A stretch of DNA of 64,000 bases from Buddleja alternifolia (lineage: Eukaryota > Streptophyta > Magnoliopsida > Lamiales > Scrophulariaceae). Numbering within the stretch: the stretch's first letter is position 1; each line of letters opens with the position of its first letter. Positions 46,862-58,391 of the stretch are shown here, piece after piece. Below the pieces are notes generated by a model, which made no database searches, was not told where the DNA came from, and worked only from the letters and a program-made list of their open reading frames with translations. Location: positions 23,656,953 through 23,720,952 of the forward strand of contig CM033408.1 in the NCBI GenBank assembly GCA_019426215.1, read 5' to 3'. A program made the translations under genes and the position numbers.

Positions 46862-47379
46862 GGTGTGTGTTTATACTTTATAGTGACCAAACTGTCAAAT
46901 CACTCACTATTATTATGTTTAATAGCAATCCCATGGTGAAATTCTGCCCACGACTAGCTATTGTTTGTAATAGCAATGCTAGATCATTCTATTTTTTATT
47001 TTTATATAACATTATTTTTATAATCTATTCCCCGGAGCTAATGCACAAGTTTTCGCAAACAAACAAGTACACCTTATTAATTTTTTTTCACTTTACAAAT
47101 TTCAAGTTTCACTTCAATGAAAATTGGTATTTAAAGTGATGAATTAGTATTTTTATCGTTCTAACATGTGATGCTATTTTCTAATATTATGTAATGATAT
47201 TAGTATTTCTTCTTTTTTGATTCATGTAATTTTTTAACGATAATACAGAGCAAGTAGTCTCCATCCTAGTAAATGTGTCCCTAACTAGCATTCTCTTAAT
47301 TATAAATGACCATAATCTATCTAATTGTTCTTTTAGTTCAAAGAAAAACAAAATAACAAATTCTCATTATTTAAAGGGT
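46862..47379. other. Intergenic, nothing recognised
   Basis: AT-rich DNA. The + frame 46867-47139 has no identifiable domain. Confidence 0.4.
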
Positions 47380-47715
47380 GTTGAGTGAGCTTATAAAATT
47401 CTTGAAACAATGAAACATCATGTAAGATGCATGTTAGTTTATAAGATGTTAGAAAATGTTTGGTAATTTTTGGGAATAAGATCTCATAAGCTCCTAAAAT
47501 ATAAGTTATGTTTTCTAACTTTTGAAGATCATAACAAACTCTTGATTTTTAACTATCTTAGTTACAACAATGCCATTTTTGACATCTTATTATCAGCTAC
47601 ATGGTTTTATTTTACCCGAACGCATTGAGTCCTTACTCTTTAAATAAGATTTAATATCTTGTAAGCTCTAAAAACATCTTATAAGATGTTTCAAATTAAT
47701 TTAGTTCTATTTAGT
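47380..47715. mobile_element. Decayed relative of the Tourist-like MITE at 56036
   Basis: Repeated phrases AAGATGTTAGAAAATGTTTGG, CTCATAAGCTCCTAAAATATAAG and AACATCTTATAAGATGTTTC match the interior of 56036-56380 (CTTATAAGCTCCTAAAACATG, ATCTTATAAGATG). The ends are too degraded to show a target duplication. Confidence 0.5.
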
Positions 47716-48262
47716 AAAACCAGCTTAAAAGTCATTGATTTGCGTCGAACTACATCAAACCGTGCAACCAATTTTTCTTCACAAAACTACAAATTCAAAT
47801 TGTTATTTCACAAAAGTACATTTGAAGTATCAATTTGAGATCAGAAGAAAAAATTGCACCATGAATACATTAAATAGATGATATGCCAGACACCCTACCT
47901 TGTTTTAAAGTATAAATTTGTCTCACTTAAATTAGATGATTTCAAGAAATCCACCAATAATATACAAAACCTATAACATTGATTCTAAAGAATATATAAA
48001 CTCTTTAGAAATGTAAGAGCAAAAACTACTCTATAGAAATGTAAAAGCAAGTGTACCAAAAAAAAAAAAAAAGGAAATGTAAAAGCAAGAACTAGATGGT
48101 TTTATGAAATAAGAATACTGAATTTTAAAAAGGCAGATCAAATACTCGATTTCATAATCAAGAGATCGTCTGAAATGATATCTCTTATTGTAAAGATACA
48201 TTACTATCAAAATATTTAAAATTATCTCATCATTTAAGATGAGGTAAAGCACTCATTGTTGT
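47716..48262. other. Intergenic, nothing recognised
   Basis: AT-rich; 47750-47850 carries CAAACCGTGCAACC and AAATTGCACC phrases resembling the degraded region at 7990-8150. An A14 run lies at 48058-48071. Confidence 0.35.
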
Positions 48263-48268
48263 AGACAT

Positions 48269-48806
48269 GGACGGAGCCAGGATTTTCAGCGAGGGGAGGG
48301 GGCGAGACTGTTGTGATATAGCTATACCTTTTTTTTTTGCTAAATAGAGCTCCCCGCGGTACCACACGAGATCCTCTATTACAAAATGGTGTTGCATCTC
48401 CTATTGCATTCATTCTATGCATGACAAGTGTATAAATTTTTTCCTTAATTATATAATTGATTTGAATTTTGTACACTTGTCATATATAGAGGTGAATGCA
48501 ATAGGAGATGCAACACTATTTTGCAATAGAGGGTCCGGATTGCCCGCGGTACGGTACGCTATATTTATGGGGGGAAATCTAATAAGGAATTAAGTTCAAT
48601 TACAATAAATTTGAATGATATAGAGGATAATTATGTCATTGAGGGGGGGCGAAAATAGATATTTTGAAAATTTTATGAGTAGTAATGAAAAAAAATTTGA
48701 GGAGGAACGAAAATGGATATTTTGAAAATTTTATAAGTAGCAATAGTAGAAAAAAAAATTTGAGGGAGGCGGTGGCACCCTCCAGCTCCCCCCGGCTCCG
48801 TCATTG
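48269..48806. mobile_element. GGAGCC/GGCTCC-ended DNA element (hAT-like) containing a nested hairpin MITE
   Basis: The left end GACGGAGCC and right end GGCTCCGTC are inverted. GTTGTA flanks both sides (48259-48264 and 48807-48812 approximately). The interior has two copies of AAAATAGATATTTTGAAAATTTTAT-type sequence near 48650 and 48710. Between about 48353 and 48551 sits an independent inverted repeat (see next entry). No ORF. Confidence 0.65.
48353..48551. mobile_element. Hairpin MITE nested in the 48269 element
   Basis: CCGCGGTACCACACGAGATCC with CTCTATTACAAAATGGTGTTG and GCATCTCCTATTGCATTCA on the left is mirrored by TGAATGCAATAGGAGATGC, AACACTATTTTGCAATAGAGG and GCCCGCGGTAC on the right. 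The arms are about 70 bases with only a short loop, so it is nearly a full foldback. Confidence 0.75.
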
Positions 48807-48915
48807 GTTGTAACCGAAATTTGAATTGATTTTCGTAGCCAACTTCTTTGGTCTACTGGCGTCTCTGCGGCTCTTTATAAATATTTTATTTATTTATGAC
48901 TTTCTATCTTTCTTT

Positions 48916-48948
<33 letters not shown>

Positions 48949-48950
<2 letters not shown>

Positions 48951-49292
48951 GATAATAGCAGACACCCTTCTCAGCTATCTCAGCTATGGGGTGGTGTGCA
49001 CTTTGCCCCTTAAGTTATTGAAATGTGCACTTTGCCTCCGCACTTATCATAAAATGTGCACTTCACCCCCTCGGGCAGTTCGGGCAGACTCGGGCATCAC
49101 ACTTTTCATAAAAATTAGACTTTTTTCCCCTGACTTATGTGTTTTTGTAGCATTTTGCCCCCTCACTTATGTGTTTTGTAGTACTTTACACCTGTCCGAA
49201 CTGCCCGAGGGGGTGAAGTACACATTTTATGATAAGTGAGGGGGCAAAGTGCACATCACCCCATAGCTGAGGAAGGTGTCTGTCATTATCCC
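48949..49292. mobile_element. MITE inserted in a TA microsatellite
   Basis: Begins GGGATAATAGCAGACACC and ends with the inverse of GGGATAATGACAGACACC. The arms, over 100 bases, include GTGCACTTTGCCCC and CCCCCTCGGGCAGTTCGG with their complements on the other side. TA repeats run up to both edges (48920-48948 and 49293-49304), so the duplication is hidden. An open frame over the left arm is incidental. Confidence 0.88.
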
Positions 49293-49304
49293 TATATATA
49301 TATA

Positions 49305-49702
49305 AAACTTCTATAATATGAAGCTCTTCTTGGTATTCCACCCTAAAAGGAAACTCAAGAGAGGTTTAAACTTTAAAGCAATAAGTCTCCATGTATTTAT
49401 ACAGCGAAAAGAGTTTCAAAATCTATAACAAACTAATGTAAAATAAATATATATTCGTGTAGAAGTAATTGATTGTCACATGAAACAATGCGGGGCACAA
49501 TGTCCCACTTATTTACAAAGTTGACGAATTCTTAACTTATGTTTGAAGCTTCGAATATGATCAAGAAAGAGAAGAAAAGAAAATACATAAAATACTAATT
49601 AGTACACCAACTCAACAAATCATGGTATCATACACCTTTAATGAGGAAATAATAATAATGAAATTAGATTAATAATCACACTAATAAACATAAAACTAAC
49701 AA
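49305..49702. other. Intergenic, nothing recognised
   Basis: AT-rich sequence without supported ORFs or repeats. Confidence 0.4.
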
Positions 49703-49715
49703 CTTTCTAATTATG

Positions 49716-49869
49716 AAGAGGTATTGAGTTCAATTCCGAACTGTTACGAATTGTGATTTTTTTTTCTAGTTTGAAGTTTTATAAAAATTTGTGTGACTCA
49801 TGATGAAAAAACGGACTTTGTCAGGTCATGAATCTTTCATCCAAAATTAAAAAAAAAAAAAGAAGAAAG
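49716..49869 (+). mobile_element. 5'-truncated tRNA-derived SINE
   Basis: Flanked by the 13-base duplication CTTTCTAATTATG (49703-49715 and 49870-49882), ends in an A-rich tail, and near its start has GTATTGAGTTCAATTCCG, a pol III box B. Box A is absent, so the copy is truncated at its 5' end. Confidence 0.7.
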
Positions 49870-50280
49870 CTTTCTAATTATGGACCGTTGCTGCGTCAAT
49901 CTCTATTATTTGGACATTGCTTCGACAATAATTATTTAATTATTTTAGAGAAAAGTACATCTCATCTTTCACTCGTGGCAGATTAATTATTAATTCCTCG
50001 CATTATATAATGGATAAATTGTAAATTATTATTATTTATATATGCCAATCTTGTTTTGTATTATATGAAAACGATCCACCAAATCCCCGTTGTCTATCCA
50101 TTTTGCTTTTTGTGCCTATCCTTTTACCCTTTTCTTTCTCTAAAGTCCAATGTAATAATCAAAAAAACGGAATCTCAATCATCTGTTTTTAACAATAATA
50201 ATAATAGTTCATCATAAACAATATATTATTACTACTATTAAAAGCTTTGTGGTTGAGTCATTTCTTCTCCCCCTTTCGCT

Positions 50281-51367
50281 TCTTCATTTAAGCCATCCAT
50301 CAGGTGAACATAACATTCAATAAAAATTCAGTCTTTACTCAATTTATTTTTCTTTTCTGGTAATTTTTTGTTGCCCCTTTTTCTTGATCCATGTCTAATT
50401 CATGTTTAATTGGTTTTCTTGATTATATATGTATTGAATTTCATCTGGGTTTTTAGTTTCAGTTGTGTTTGACTCTGAATTTTGGGTTTTTGGATTGTTG
50501 AGTGAATTCATAACCAGATGAATTTAAGAATTAAGATGAATTTTGGGTTTTAGTTGATTTTGATCATGGATTTATGTAGTTTGTTTTTCTTCATTGTTCT
50601 TCACTCTCATCATGCTTTTAGTTTTGAGAGAATTACCTACAGACTCCCTCCTAATTACTGATAATCCCGCCTGACCTTTTCGAAATTACATAAAGTTACT
50701 AAGACATTCGCACAATTACAATTACACAATATGTGTATTTAGAAATTCTTATAATTCCACCCCGCAAACCTTATAAATAGACCCCTTGAGAGGGTCTCGT
50801 TGTAATTTATCAAAAGTTAGGTTTTTTTTGGTAAATAGCACTTAAGTAAGGTGTGTGTGCAAGTAATTCACCCTTTAGTTTTTCATGACCTGTAGTTGGC
50901 TGCTGCACTATCAATATGTTTTTTTATTTGTTTCTTTTGAAAATTCAATTCTTGATTAGAATTCTCTGTCCGTGCAGATTTTTAGGTTCTGTTAACATGA
51001 TTTTGATAGCAAAAAATTGTTATTTGTTTAATAAATAATATTTTCTTCTCCCTTTCTATCCTTAATTTCGTTATTATTATTATTATTATTATTATGGTTG
51101 TTTAACGATAATCCTGCGGTTTTCGCGTATTACTGTTAATTGATGACATGACAAGAAGTTAATATAAGCTTTTGCTGATGTAGCATTGGTTTCTATGACT
51201 ACAGATTTATATTGCTTTTTTTTTTATTGAATGAAGGGGAAGAAGTAGTTTAGGCTTTAGCATTATATTGCTTTGATCATTATTTCGTTCTTCTTTCGCA
51301 GGTATCTACATTATCGTTTCGAATATTTCTTGCTTTAACATTCTTGCATCATTTGGATTGTCGTAAA
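50281..51367 (+). promoter_or_regulatory. 5' leader of the C15 gene with a leader intron
   Basis: CATCCATCAG/GTGAAC at 50303/50304 looks like a donor and TTCTTTCGCAG/GT at 51301/51302 a strong acceptor. Together they would splice a non-coding first exon to the leader exon that holds the ATG at 51368. Introns in 5' leaders are frequent in plants and can raise expression. The intron carries a MITE at 50626-50873 and an ATT microsatellite at about 51069-51094. Confidence 0.55.
50626..50873. mobile_element. MITE with exact 9-bp duplication in the C15 leader intron
   Basis: Left GAGAGAATTACCTACAGAC and right GCAAGTAATTCACCC are imperfect inverted ends; TTTAGTTTT occurs directly outside both (50617-50625 and 50874-50882). 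A 9-base duplication points to the Mutator superfamily, as for the copies at 35769 and 44220. Confidence 0.8.
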
Positions 51368-54300
51368 ATGGGATCTGAAGGGCCCACTCCTGGAGTAACA
51401 ATCCATGTAACAGGATTTAAAAAATTCCATGGAGTTGCAGAAAATCCGACTGAGAAAATCGTTAAGAATCTCCAAGACTATATGAACGAACGGGGTTTGC
51501 CAAAAGGGCTTATCCTTGGTAGTTGCACAATTCTTGAAACTGCAGGACAAGGAGCTATTGTCCCTTTATACCAAACATTGCAATCTGCTGTGAAAAAGGA
51601 TGCCACCGTGCCAAATTACGGGACAGTTATTTGGGTCAGTTTATTTACTGGCGCCCCCTCCCCTGCCCCTTATTTTGGCTCCTCTGGTTAAATTGGGGAT
51701 CAATGCTGCATGATAATATATTACTCAAGGAGTGTTTGCAACCTTTAAAATTAAGTGATTCTTAGATTCTAGTTTAAAATCTTCGGCAATGTTTGGTTAT
51801 GTTTCCATGCCATGTTTGGTCCAAAATTCTCATCAAACCATGTTTGGTTCACAAAATATTTGGTAAAAAATACACTACTTTTTTGGTAAAAAAAAAACAT
51901 AATAATTATTTTCCATCTTTATACACATATTTTGTCCCTACACTCCTCTCTTCTCCCTCATCTCTAACAGAAAAAAGTTTCATAATTTGACTGCTACAGT
52001 AACTTTTGTTCCCTCTGAAAACAAAACCAAACATTATCTCACGAAAAAAACACACTCAAAAACCAACTCCCAAAATAAAACCAAACACAATCTCATCAAA
52101 CACTCACACACCAATAATTCTCACCAAAATACCATCCCAAAACATAACCAAACATAGCCTTCAATTTTGGAGTTTGCAAACTATGATTCGGATTTTGATT
52201 CTCTTATATTATTTTATAGATAGTGATAATCTCCAAGCTGGTACGAGGGAACTTCAAAGTGATTATTGATATTTAATTAAATTGTTGTTTTCGATTTTTT
52301 TCTTCAGCATTTTTTGAATAAGCTGATAGTGGATCATTTTTTTTGCGAACATTCCCGTTCAACCTCATTTCGTTTGCAAACATTAACTAGTATTGCTTCT
52401 TTCTTTCTTTTTCAAAATCGAATGCTTGTGCAAACACTCCCTTATTCGTTTAACAGAGAAGAAGTTGCTTGTTTGTCTACCGAGGGTGAATATTTTGAGT
52501 TTTAGTTTAAGAAACAGAGTCTAAAGAGTATGTTGCTTTAATAAGAGTATGTTGATAGAGTTATAATGACTATCTGATTGTTCGGGATATGAGAGAAATA
52601 TGCGTCTTCTGGAAAAGTTATGTGACTTCTTGCACATACCCTTTTTGGTGTTTTTCTTGTAGAAAATAGTCAGTTCCACAAGCTCATCTAGTAAATACTT
52701 GTCATGGAAGTATAAGAGTTCAATGTCGAATTCGAGTAGTTAAAATGCTGCAAGTGTTCAAATTTATTTTATATACTTCACTATTTTATCTATTTTATGA
52801 TTATGACAGGATGAACAGATAATTATTTATTTTTGGAAGAAAAAAGGTTTTATGTCGAAACTCGAGTAGTTTATTGAGTGTTAAACTTCTATGTTACTCT
52901 CCTTCTCAGTTTTCGTTTTGCTCTGTTTTCTATTTTATCTATTTTTATCTTGTGATGGATGTAGTAACAACTTTTTCATTCTAGACCCACGAAAAATTAT
53001 TGGAACTGATTATTCTGATAAGAGAGATATCTTGTTTTTATCTGAAGTTTCTTTCCCATTCTGTTACTTTATTTTCAGGTTCATTTTGGTGTTAATAGCG
53101 GAGCAACAAGATTTGCAATAGAGCATCAGGCTGTCAATGAAGCGACATTCCGTTGCCCTGATGAGATGGGATGGAAGCCTCAGGTTAAAATGAACATTGC
53201 GATTTCTCCAAGTCTTGTTTCAATTTCTAAGGTCTGAGTTAGTTTCATTTAATATTTCGCTTCTTATTTATCACAGAAACTACCCATTGTTCCAGCAGAT
53301 GGTGGGATATCTCGAGTACGAGAGGTATGGTTATGCTTGATGCTTATGTTACAATTTCATACTGAAAGTCTCTCAAAATATACTATTAAAAATATTAAAA
53401 TATCTCGTTCAGAATATTTTTTTTTTTTAAAGTATTTCGTGACTACAGAAACATGGAAAAATTGATGTGCCCTCGTAAATTTGGTTGCTTCTCTATATTG
53501 TCACAAAATCTTCACGAGTCATTTCCTCTCGTTAGGAGAACTCTCTTTTTCTTCTACATTGGTGATTTTGATCCATTTCAAGTCAATGTTCCGAGTGAGA
53601 AGCCCAATTAGACTAAGCTTAGTATGCAACGCGCGCAGGCCTTTTTTGTTTGTTTAGGGTTCGGATAAACTTCAGTATCACTATAAGTCACTATTATACA
53701 CAAAACCTCATGTCAATCTTATTCCTTTTCCTATTTGTAGAAGTATCCATCATTTGCCCCCAAATCCGGGAATGGGCCAAAGTTTGGTAGTTTTGTAGTA
53801 TATCAAATTTGGGTACTTTTAAAGCACTTTGGTGTTTCTACTCCAATTTAGTGTTTATTTCGTATTTCTGCATTGAACATGCACACCAAATGTGTATCAT
53901 CCAGGTGAGTTGTATATATATGATGTTCGTACACTTAGCTTGCTTACGTGATATTGAATACAAGATAAACGCCAAAGTTAAACTATTCTTTTATGGGCAT
54001 CATCACAGTTCTCCTGCCCCGTAAGGGATGCGTCAAAGAATTATCAAAAGAAGCTCCTAATCACAAAAACATCGGCATTGTTTACCTTTGATATATGATG
54101 TGTTCTTTTTTCTATACATCTCATAGGGGTGATTATATGGTAGACCGAGACTAATGATCCCGGTCCACCATATACTGTTGGATATAGGGGTAAGATGGTA
54201 AAATACATCTATGTTCCAACGGTGTATAGTGGACCGGGATTACCCATCTTATAGTGTTTTAAATTTGATGCCTGCAGAGTTCCCTTCCTGTGGAGGAAAT

Positions 54301-54514
54301 CACAAAGTCATTGGCGAAAATGGGTTATGAAGTGACGACATCGGATGATGCTGGTCGGTTCGTGTGCAATTATGTATATTATCATTCGTTGCGTTTTGCG
54401 GAGCAGAATGGGATAAAATCCCTATTTGTACATGTCCCTCTCTTCTTGACTATAGATGAGGAGACTCAAATGCAATTTGCTGCTTCCTTGATGGAGGTAC
54501 TTAGCTCTATATAA
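51368..54514 (+). CDS. Pyroglutamyl-peptidase I-like protein (peptidase family C15), four exons
   Basis: Exons 51368-51634, 53079-53183, 53277-53324 and 54278-54514 join in frame (all introns phase 0, GT-AG) to 218 residues, the normal size of plant members. It begins MGSEGPTPGVTIHVTGFKKF, the conserved start with the TGF box. Family C15 removes N-terminal pyroglutamate from peptides in the cytosol using a Glu-Cys-His triad. Here Cys170 lies in AGRFVCNYVYY, His192 in LFVHVPL, and Glu104 in RFAIEHQAVNEA is the likely third member. No signal peptide is seen. Plant paralogues are usually annotated only by homology, so the substrate is inferred. The long intron 1 (51635-53078) carries a MITE and the intron before exon 4 another small inverted repeat. 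Confidence 0.93.
51785..52160. mobile_element. MITE in intron 1 of the C15 gene
   Basis: GGCAATGTTTGGTTATGTTT at the left and the complement of GGCTATGTTTGGTTATGTTT at the right are inverted repeats of 20 bases with one mismatch, flanked by TTC on both sides. Several CAAACCATGTTTGG/CCAAACA phrases repeat inside. Splice sites are unaffected. Confidence 0.7.
54125..54253. repeat. Small inverted-repeat cluster in the last intron of the C15 gene
   Basis: TATGGTAGACCGAGAC and GTCCACCATATA are complementary arms around ATGATCCCG, and TAGTGGACCGGGATTACCC repeats the motif. It is probably a compact MITE; the ends are not defined. It stops about 25 bases before exon 4. Confidence 0.5.
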
Positions 54515-54677
54515 ATCTGTGTATTTTCTGAGATCATATCTATAATTTATGTCTGGTTTGGGGTTCATGTTAAGTTATGATGGATGTTTACTAGTACTAC
54601 TTTGATAAACAGTCAACTCAATGTGAATTATAAAATGCAATCATGGTTGTTCTTCTCTAGCTCATATTTGCGCTCTA

Positions 54678-54712
<35 letters not shown>

Positions 54713-55058
54713 TCCATGAAACACAATCCCTCATTCTGCACCAACTTAAATTAGTAACCTTATGATGTTTTAAGCTTTAGGTTCGCGAATTGGATATAAG
54801 AATTTGGAGGCCCGAGGCCAAGGATTTCAAATTCATAATAATGGATAGGAAAATCCTTTAGCATGTGTATATATATATATTTTTAAATTCTAATCCTTAT
54901 GATGGATTGTGAATCCATCTATTATTGAAGAATTTAAAATCCATATCTATGTCCCATAAAAGAAAAACAATGTACATGAGTTGTGAGGTGCGAACAAAGT
55001 TGAGCTTTTCAAATTTTTTAGGATAAATTCAGAAGTACCAAAGCTCGAATTCAAAATC

Positions 55059-55098
<40 letters not shown>

Positions 55099-55388
55099 TG
55101 AATAAGTATGAATTTGAAGTATACTAATATCCACGGACGTGGTCGAACACAGGGTTACTGGAGTGTTGGACTTCAGACTCACCATTTTCACAAAGTGTCA
55201 TTGTTGGCTAAAAGGATTTTGCAATTCGAAAGAGGTCTAAATTAGGACAGATTGACGCAATGTTTTCTCGTGGTGATTCTTAGAGCGTTCAGCACTTTTG
55301 TTTGTTTATTTCGATCTCTGTATTTACCACTATTTTAATTGCCAGAAATGTACCAATAGTCATTTGGTTTGGTTGGATGATACCGTGT
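54515..55388. other. 3' flank of the C15 gene with microsatellites
   Basis: A CT run followed by an AT run lies at about 54678-54711 and an AT run at about 55061-55092. No gene is seen. Confidence 0.6.
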
Positions 55389-57155
55389 CACATCCCAAAT
55401 TTAGTCCCAAAAGGGCCCAAACTGAAAGTGTGAGCCTATATATATAGTAGTCCAATCCAAAAATTTCAAAAGAATTTAATAGTTTCTAGTAGAGTCAAAT
55501 GTAAGTTAAATTTCATACAATTACATGATTTTCATAACCGTGAACTTCATGATTTTCACATAACCGTAACGAATTAAAGACTAACCTTTATTCGTAGCAT
55601 TCGATGATAGTCATTTATCGTTGATCATCAATCAATGGTTTACAAAGTCTCTTGAGAACGATCGATTTCTCTCCCATAACCCCTCTTTCAGTGATGGAGA
55701 ATATAACGTATACTTTTATCAGAATGTTTTCTACCTTTTCCGTAATATAGAGTGTAGAATTGTGTAGGGGTAGAGAGAGGACCAATCTTCTTTATATTTA
55801 AACTCTAAGAATTGCCTTCCATTAAGACACTTCTTCACTTAGAGTCATGACTTTTCTTTACGTAAAGTCGTGCCTTTTTATTAGCCAATAGGATATTATT
55901 ACTTAATATTACACAATTAATTATTTTATCAAATAGACTTTAATATTGATAAAATAATATGATGTAATTTATAATATGTGAGTCATATATTTCCTCGTCA
56001 ACCAAATGACTAAATAACTTACTATCCATGACTTAGAGGGTGTTTGGCTAAACTTATAAGCTTTTCTAAACATTTTATAACTTATAAGCTTCTCTAAACA
56101 TCTTATAAGATGTTTAGAGAAGCTTATAAGTTTAGCCAAACAAGATGTTTTAGAGCTTATAAACTTTATAAATTTGTTAGGTAATTTTTTTTTTTAAAAA
56201 AACAGCTTATAAGACAAAAAAATAAGATGTTTGAGTTTTATAAGCTGTCTTTAAAAAAATAACCCAAGCCAACCTTTTTTTAAATATCTTATAAGATGTT
56301 GCATCTTATAAGCTCCTAAAACATGTTATAAGATGTATGAGCTTATAAGATATTTTGGATAAGCTTAGCCAAACACCCTCTTAATCCACAATGTTCACCT
56401 TTAAGATTGTCCATGTGTGCACATTTACGATCCTCCAAGCCAATCTCACTGCTCTACTCACCTCTAACTGGGACGAAGAAAGTGAAATACATTAGCAAAG
56501 ACTTAGTGAGTACCAGTGTTCGTGTGAAAGGTGTTTAAAATAGTTTTTAGATCCAAAAACGATAAGTTAATAAGGTGAAAACAACATAATTTTTATTTTT
56601 CAGAAGATCATTGAAAATAGTTGACATTTGGGTTCAAGATAACGGTTAAGCAAATGGGTGGTATGACACCGAAATTTCAGTATATGCACTTAGTATATGC
56701 ATTCAAACAATAGACAATTACAATAACTTCACATTGCACACATAAGCAGTAAGGGGCCATGTTAGTAGTAACATCACGTCCAATGACTTTGCTCATGTCT
56801 CTTTGAGTCCCGTTGCTTCTTCCTTATCACCCCTGAACACTCGACTGAAAAGCCAACACCTTATGCCTCCCCACTTAGGCTCGCGATGCCCGTTTGGTCA
56901 TATACCACGTTCAATTCCTACGACTCACTCACTCTCAGAACACTCTGTCTTTGGCTGGTAGGATTTGATCATGTATAGCGGGAACCATTTTAAGACTGCA
57001 GGGCTGTGCTAGTCGAATTCTAGTCATCTATCCACGCCCGACACTTGGGCCCGACACTTAACCATATACAATATGCAAACACATAAATTTCACAACTGAT
57101 GCAATAGTGACCTTTTAGCTCACGATATAATAATCAGTCAATTTTATTAAATAAG
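55389..57155. mobile_element. Probable Gypsy LTR fragment(s), interrupted by a Tourist-like MITE
   Basis: TGTCACATCCCAAATTTAG at 55389 resembles the start of many plant chromovirus-type LTRs, and ACTTAGTGAGTACCAG and ATGACACCGAAATTTCAG at 56490-56690 recall the same elements. No coding region is present. The right end is not clear; 56680-57150 may belong to it or to another repeat. Confidence 0.4.
56036..56380. mobile_element. Tourist-like MITE (PIF/Harbinger), TTA target duplication
   Basis: GAGGGTGTTTGGCTAAACTT at the left and its near-perfect complement AGCTTAGCCAAACACCCTC at the right, with TTA directly outside both (56033-56035 and 56381-56383). 345 bp. Inside, CTTATAAGC and ATCTTATAAGATG palindromes recur. 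Confidence 0.88.
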
Positions 57156-57400
57156 TGTCAAGATATTCGTTGGAGAGATACTTGTTACATATGATATATA
57201 TATTAGGATTATGATATCTTTGTACCTTTTCCATGTTTATCTTTTTCCTTATTTATAGCTTATGATAGTTTTGTATCTTTTCTATGTTTATCTTTTTTCC
57301 TTATTTATAGTTCTGGGTTTCTTTGTATTCTCTTTTTCTTGTAACTATATATATGTTACTCAGTAATACAAGATTTCTGTGAGGTTTACATAATCTAACA
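57156..57400. mobile_element. Copia-type solo LTR, possible
   Basis: Begins TGTCAAGATATTCG and ends TAATCTAACA with TATATATGTTACTCAGTAATACAAG before the end, a layout I know from short plant Copia LTRs. It contains a tandem duplication of about 60 bases (ATGTTTATCTTTTTCCTTATTTATAG twice). No 5-base duplication is visible at the edges. Confidence 0.55.
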
Positions 57401-57484
57401 GTACTTTCTTGAAAATCATTTTCATAAAATATGCATTTCAATGATTCATGACTTTGACAAAATGCACAATGCAATGGTTCAACA

Positions 57485-58268
57485 CAATGTTCTGAAACCC
57501 AGACCGGTCATCGAACCGGAAAATCGACCGGGTTAAGGGTCACAGGTTCGACCGTTGGGTCAATCGCGGTCGGACCAGTGATGTCATAATTACGTAATAA
57601 ATACTAATTAATATACTATTAAATATTATAAACAATAAAAATATGAAAAAAAAATATATTTTCTACAATTCTTTTCCTTGTCAAATTCCTAATTGATTCT
57701 GAAAATTAAGAAACCGTATCCATAATTTCACACTCCATGTCCATGGCTCATAATTTAACAACTAAGAGAGTCCAAGATTTATTCACAATTGCAAATAATC
57801 TATGAAAAATAAAAAAAGAGTGGTCTTGAGAGAAGAAGAAGAAGCAGTAGCAGCAAATCAATCTTGAGATTACCTAAAGATTACTCAATACTCAATAATC
57901 AATAGAAAGAGAAGAAGATCAAGAGATTACCTAAGTTTGAAGAATAAGCAGCAAATCGGGCAAAAAGAGAAGATGGGTCTCCTGTGCGTGCATGAAGCCG
58001 TGAGAAGGAGAAGAGGGGAATTGGGAAATCTCAACCCTGATTTACAAATTTAGCCCTTAAATTTATATCAGTCACAACCCGGCCGGTTTTGTCGACCCAG
58101 TACCGGTTCTACCGGTCCGACAGTTGAACCGCCGGGTCGAACGGTTCTCTCCTTAAAAATACGTTTTCTGACTTGAGCGATTTTTGCTCCAAACCTGAGC
58201 CATTTTTAGAACCGGTTCCCGGTTCTACCGGTTCGACCGGCAGATCCGGGTTGGGTTTCAAAACATTG
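57485..58268. mobile_element. hAT-type MITE with exact 8-bp duplication
   Basis: CAATGTTCTGAAACCC at the left and GGGTTTCAAAACATTG at the right are inverted with one mismatch and fit the YARNG rule of hAT ends. GTTCAACA occurs directly outside both (57477-57484 and 58269-58276). Both arms are packed with CCGGTT/AACCGG phrases. No transposase. Confidence 0.92.
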
Positions 58269-58343
58269 GTTCAACAAAAGTGGTTTTGGGATCTTATTTG
58301 GAAAGCTTGAAAATCATTTTCATTTGATAATGGTGACAATTAC

Positions 58344-58344
<1 letters not shown>

Positions 58345-58387
<43 letters not shown>
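58345..58387. repeat. AT dinucleotide microsatellite
   Basis: Uninterrupted AT repeat that abuts the TIR element at 58388; shorter AT repeats resume at 59776. Confidence 0.95.

Positions 58388-58391
<4 letters not shown>

Noticed and set aside
48826..49239. 137-codon + strand frame
   Set aside because: It reads through a TA microsatellite and a MITE arm; the Tyr-Ile repeats are the microsatellite.
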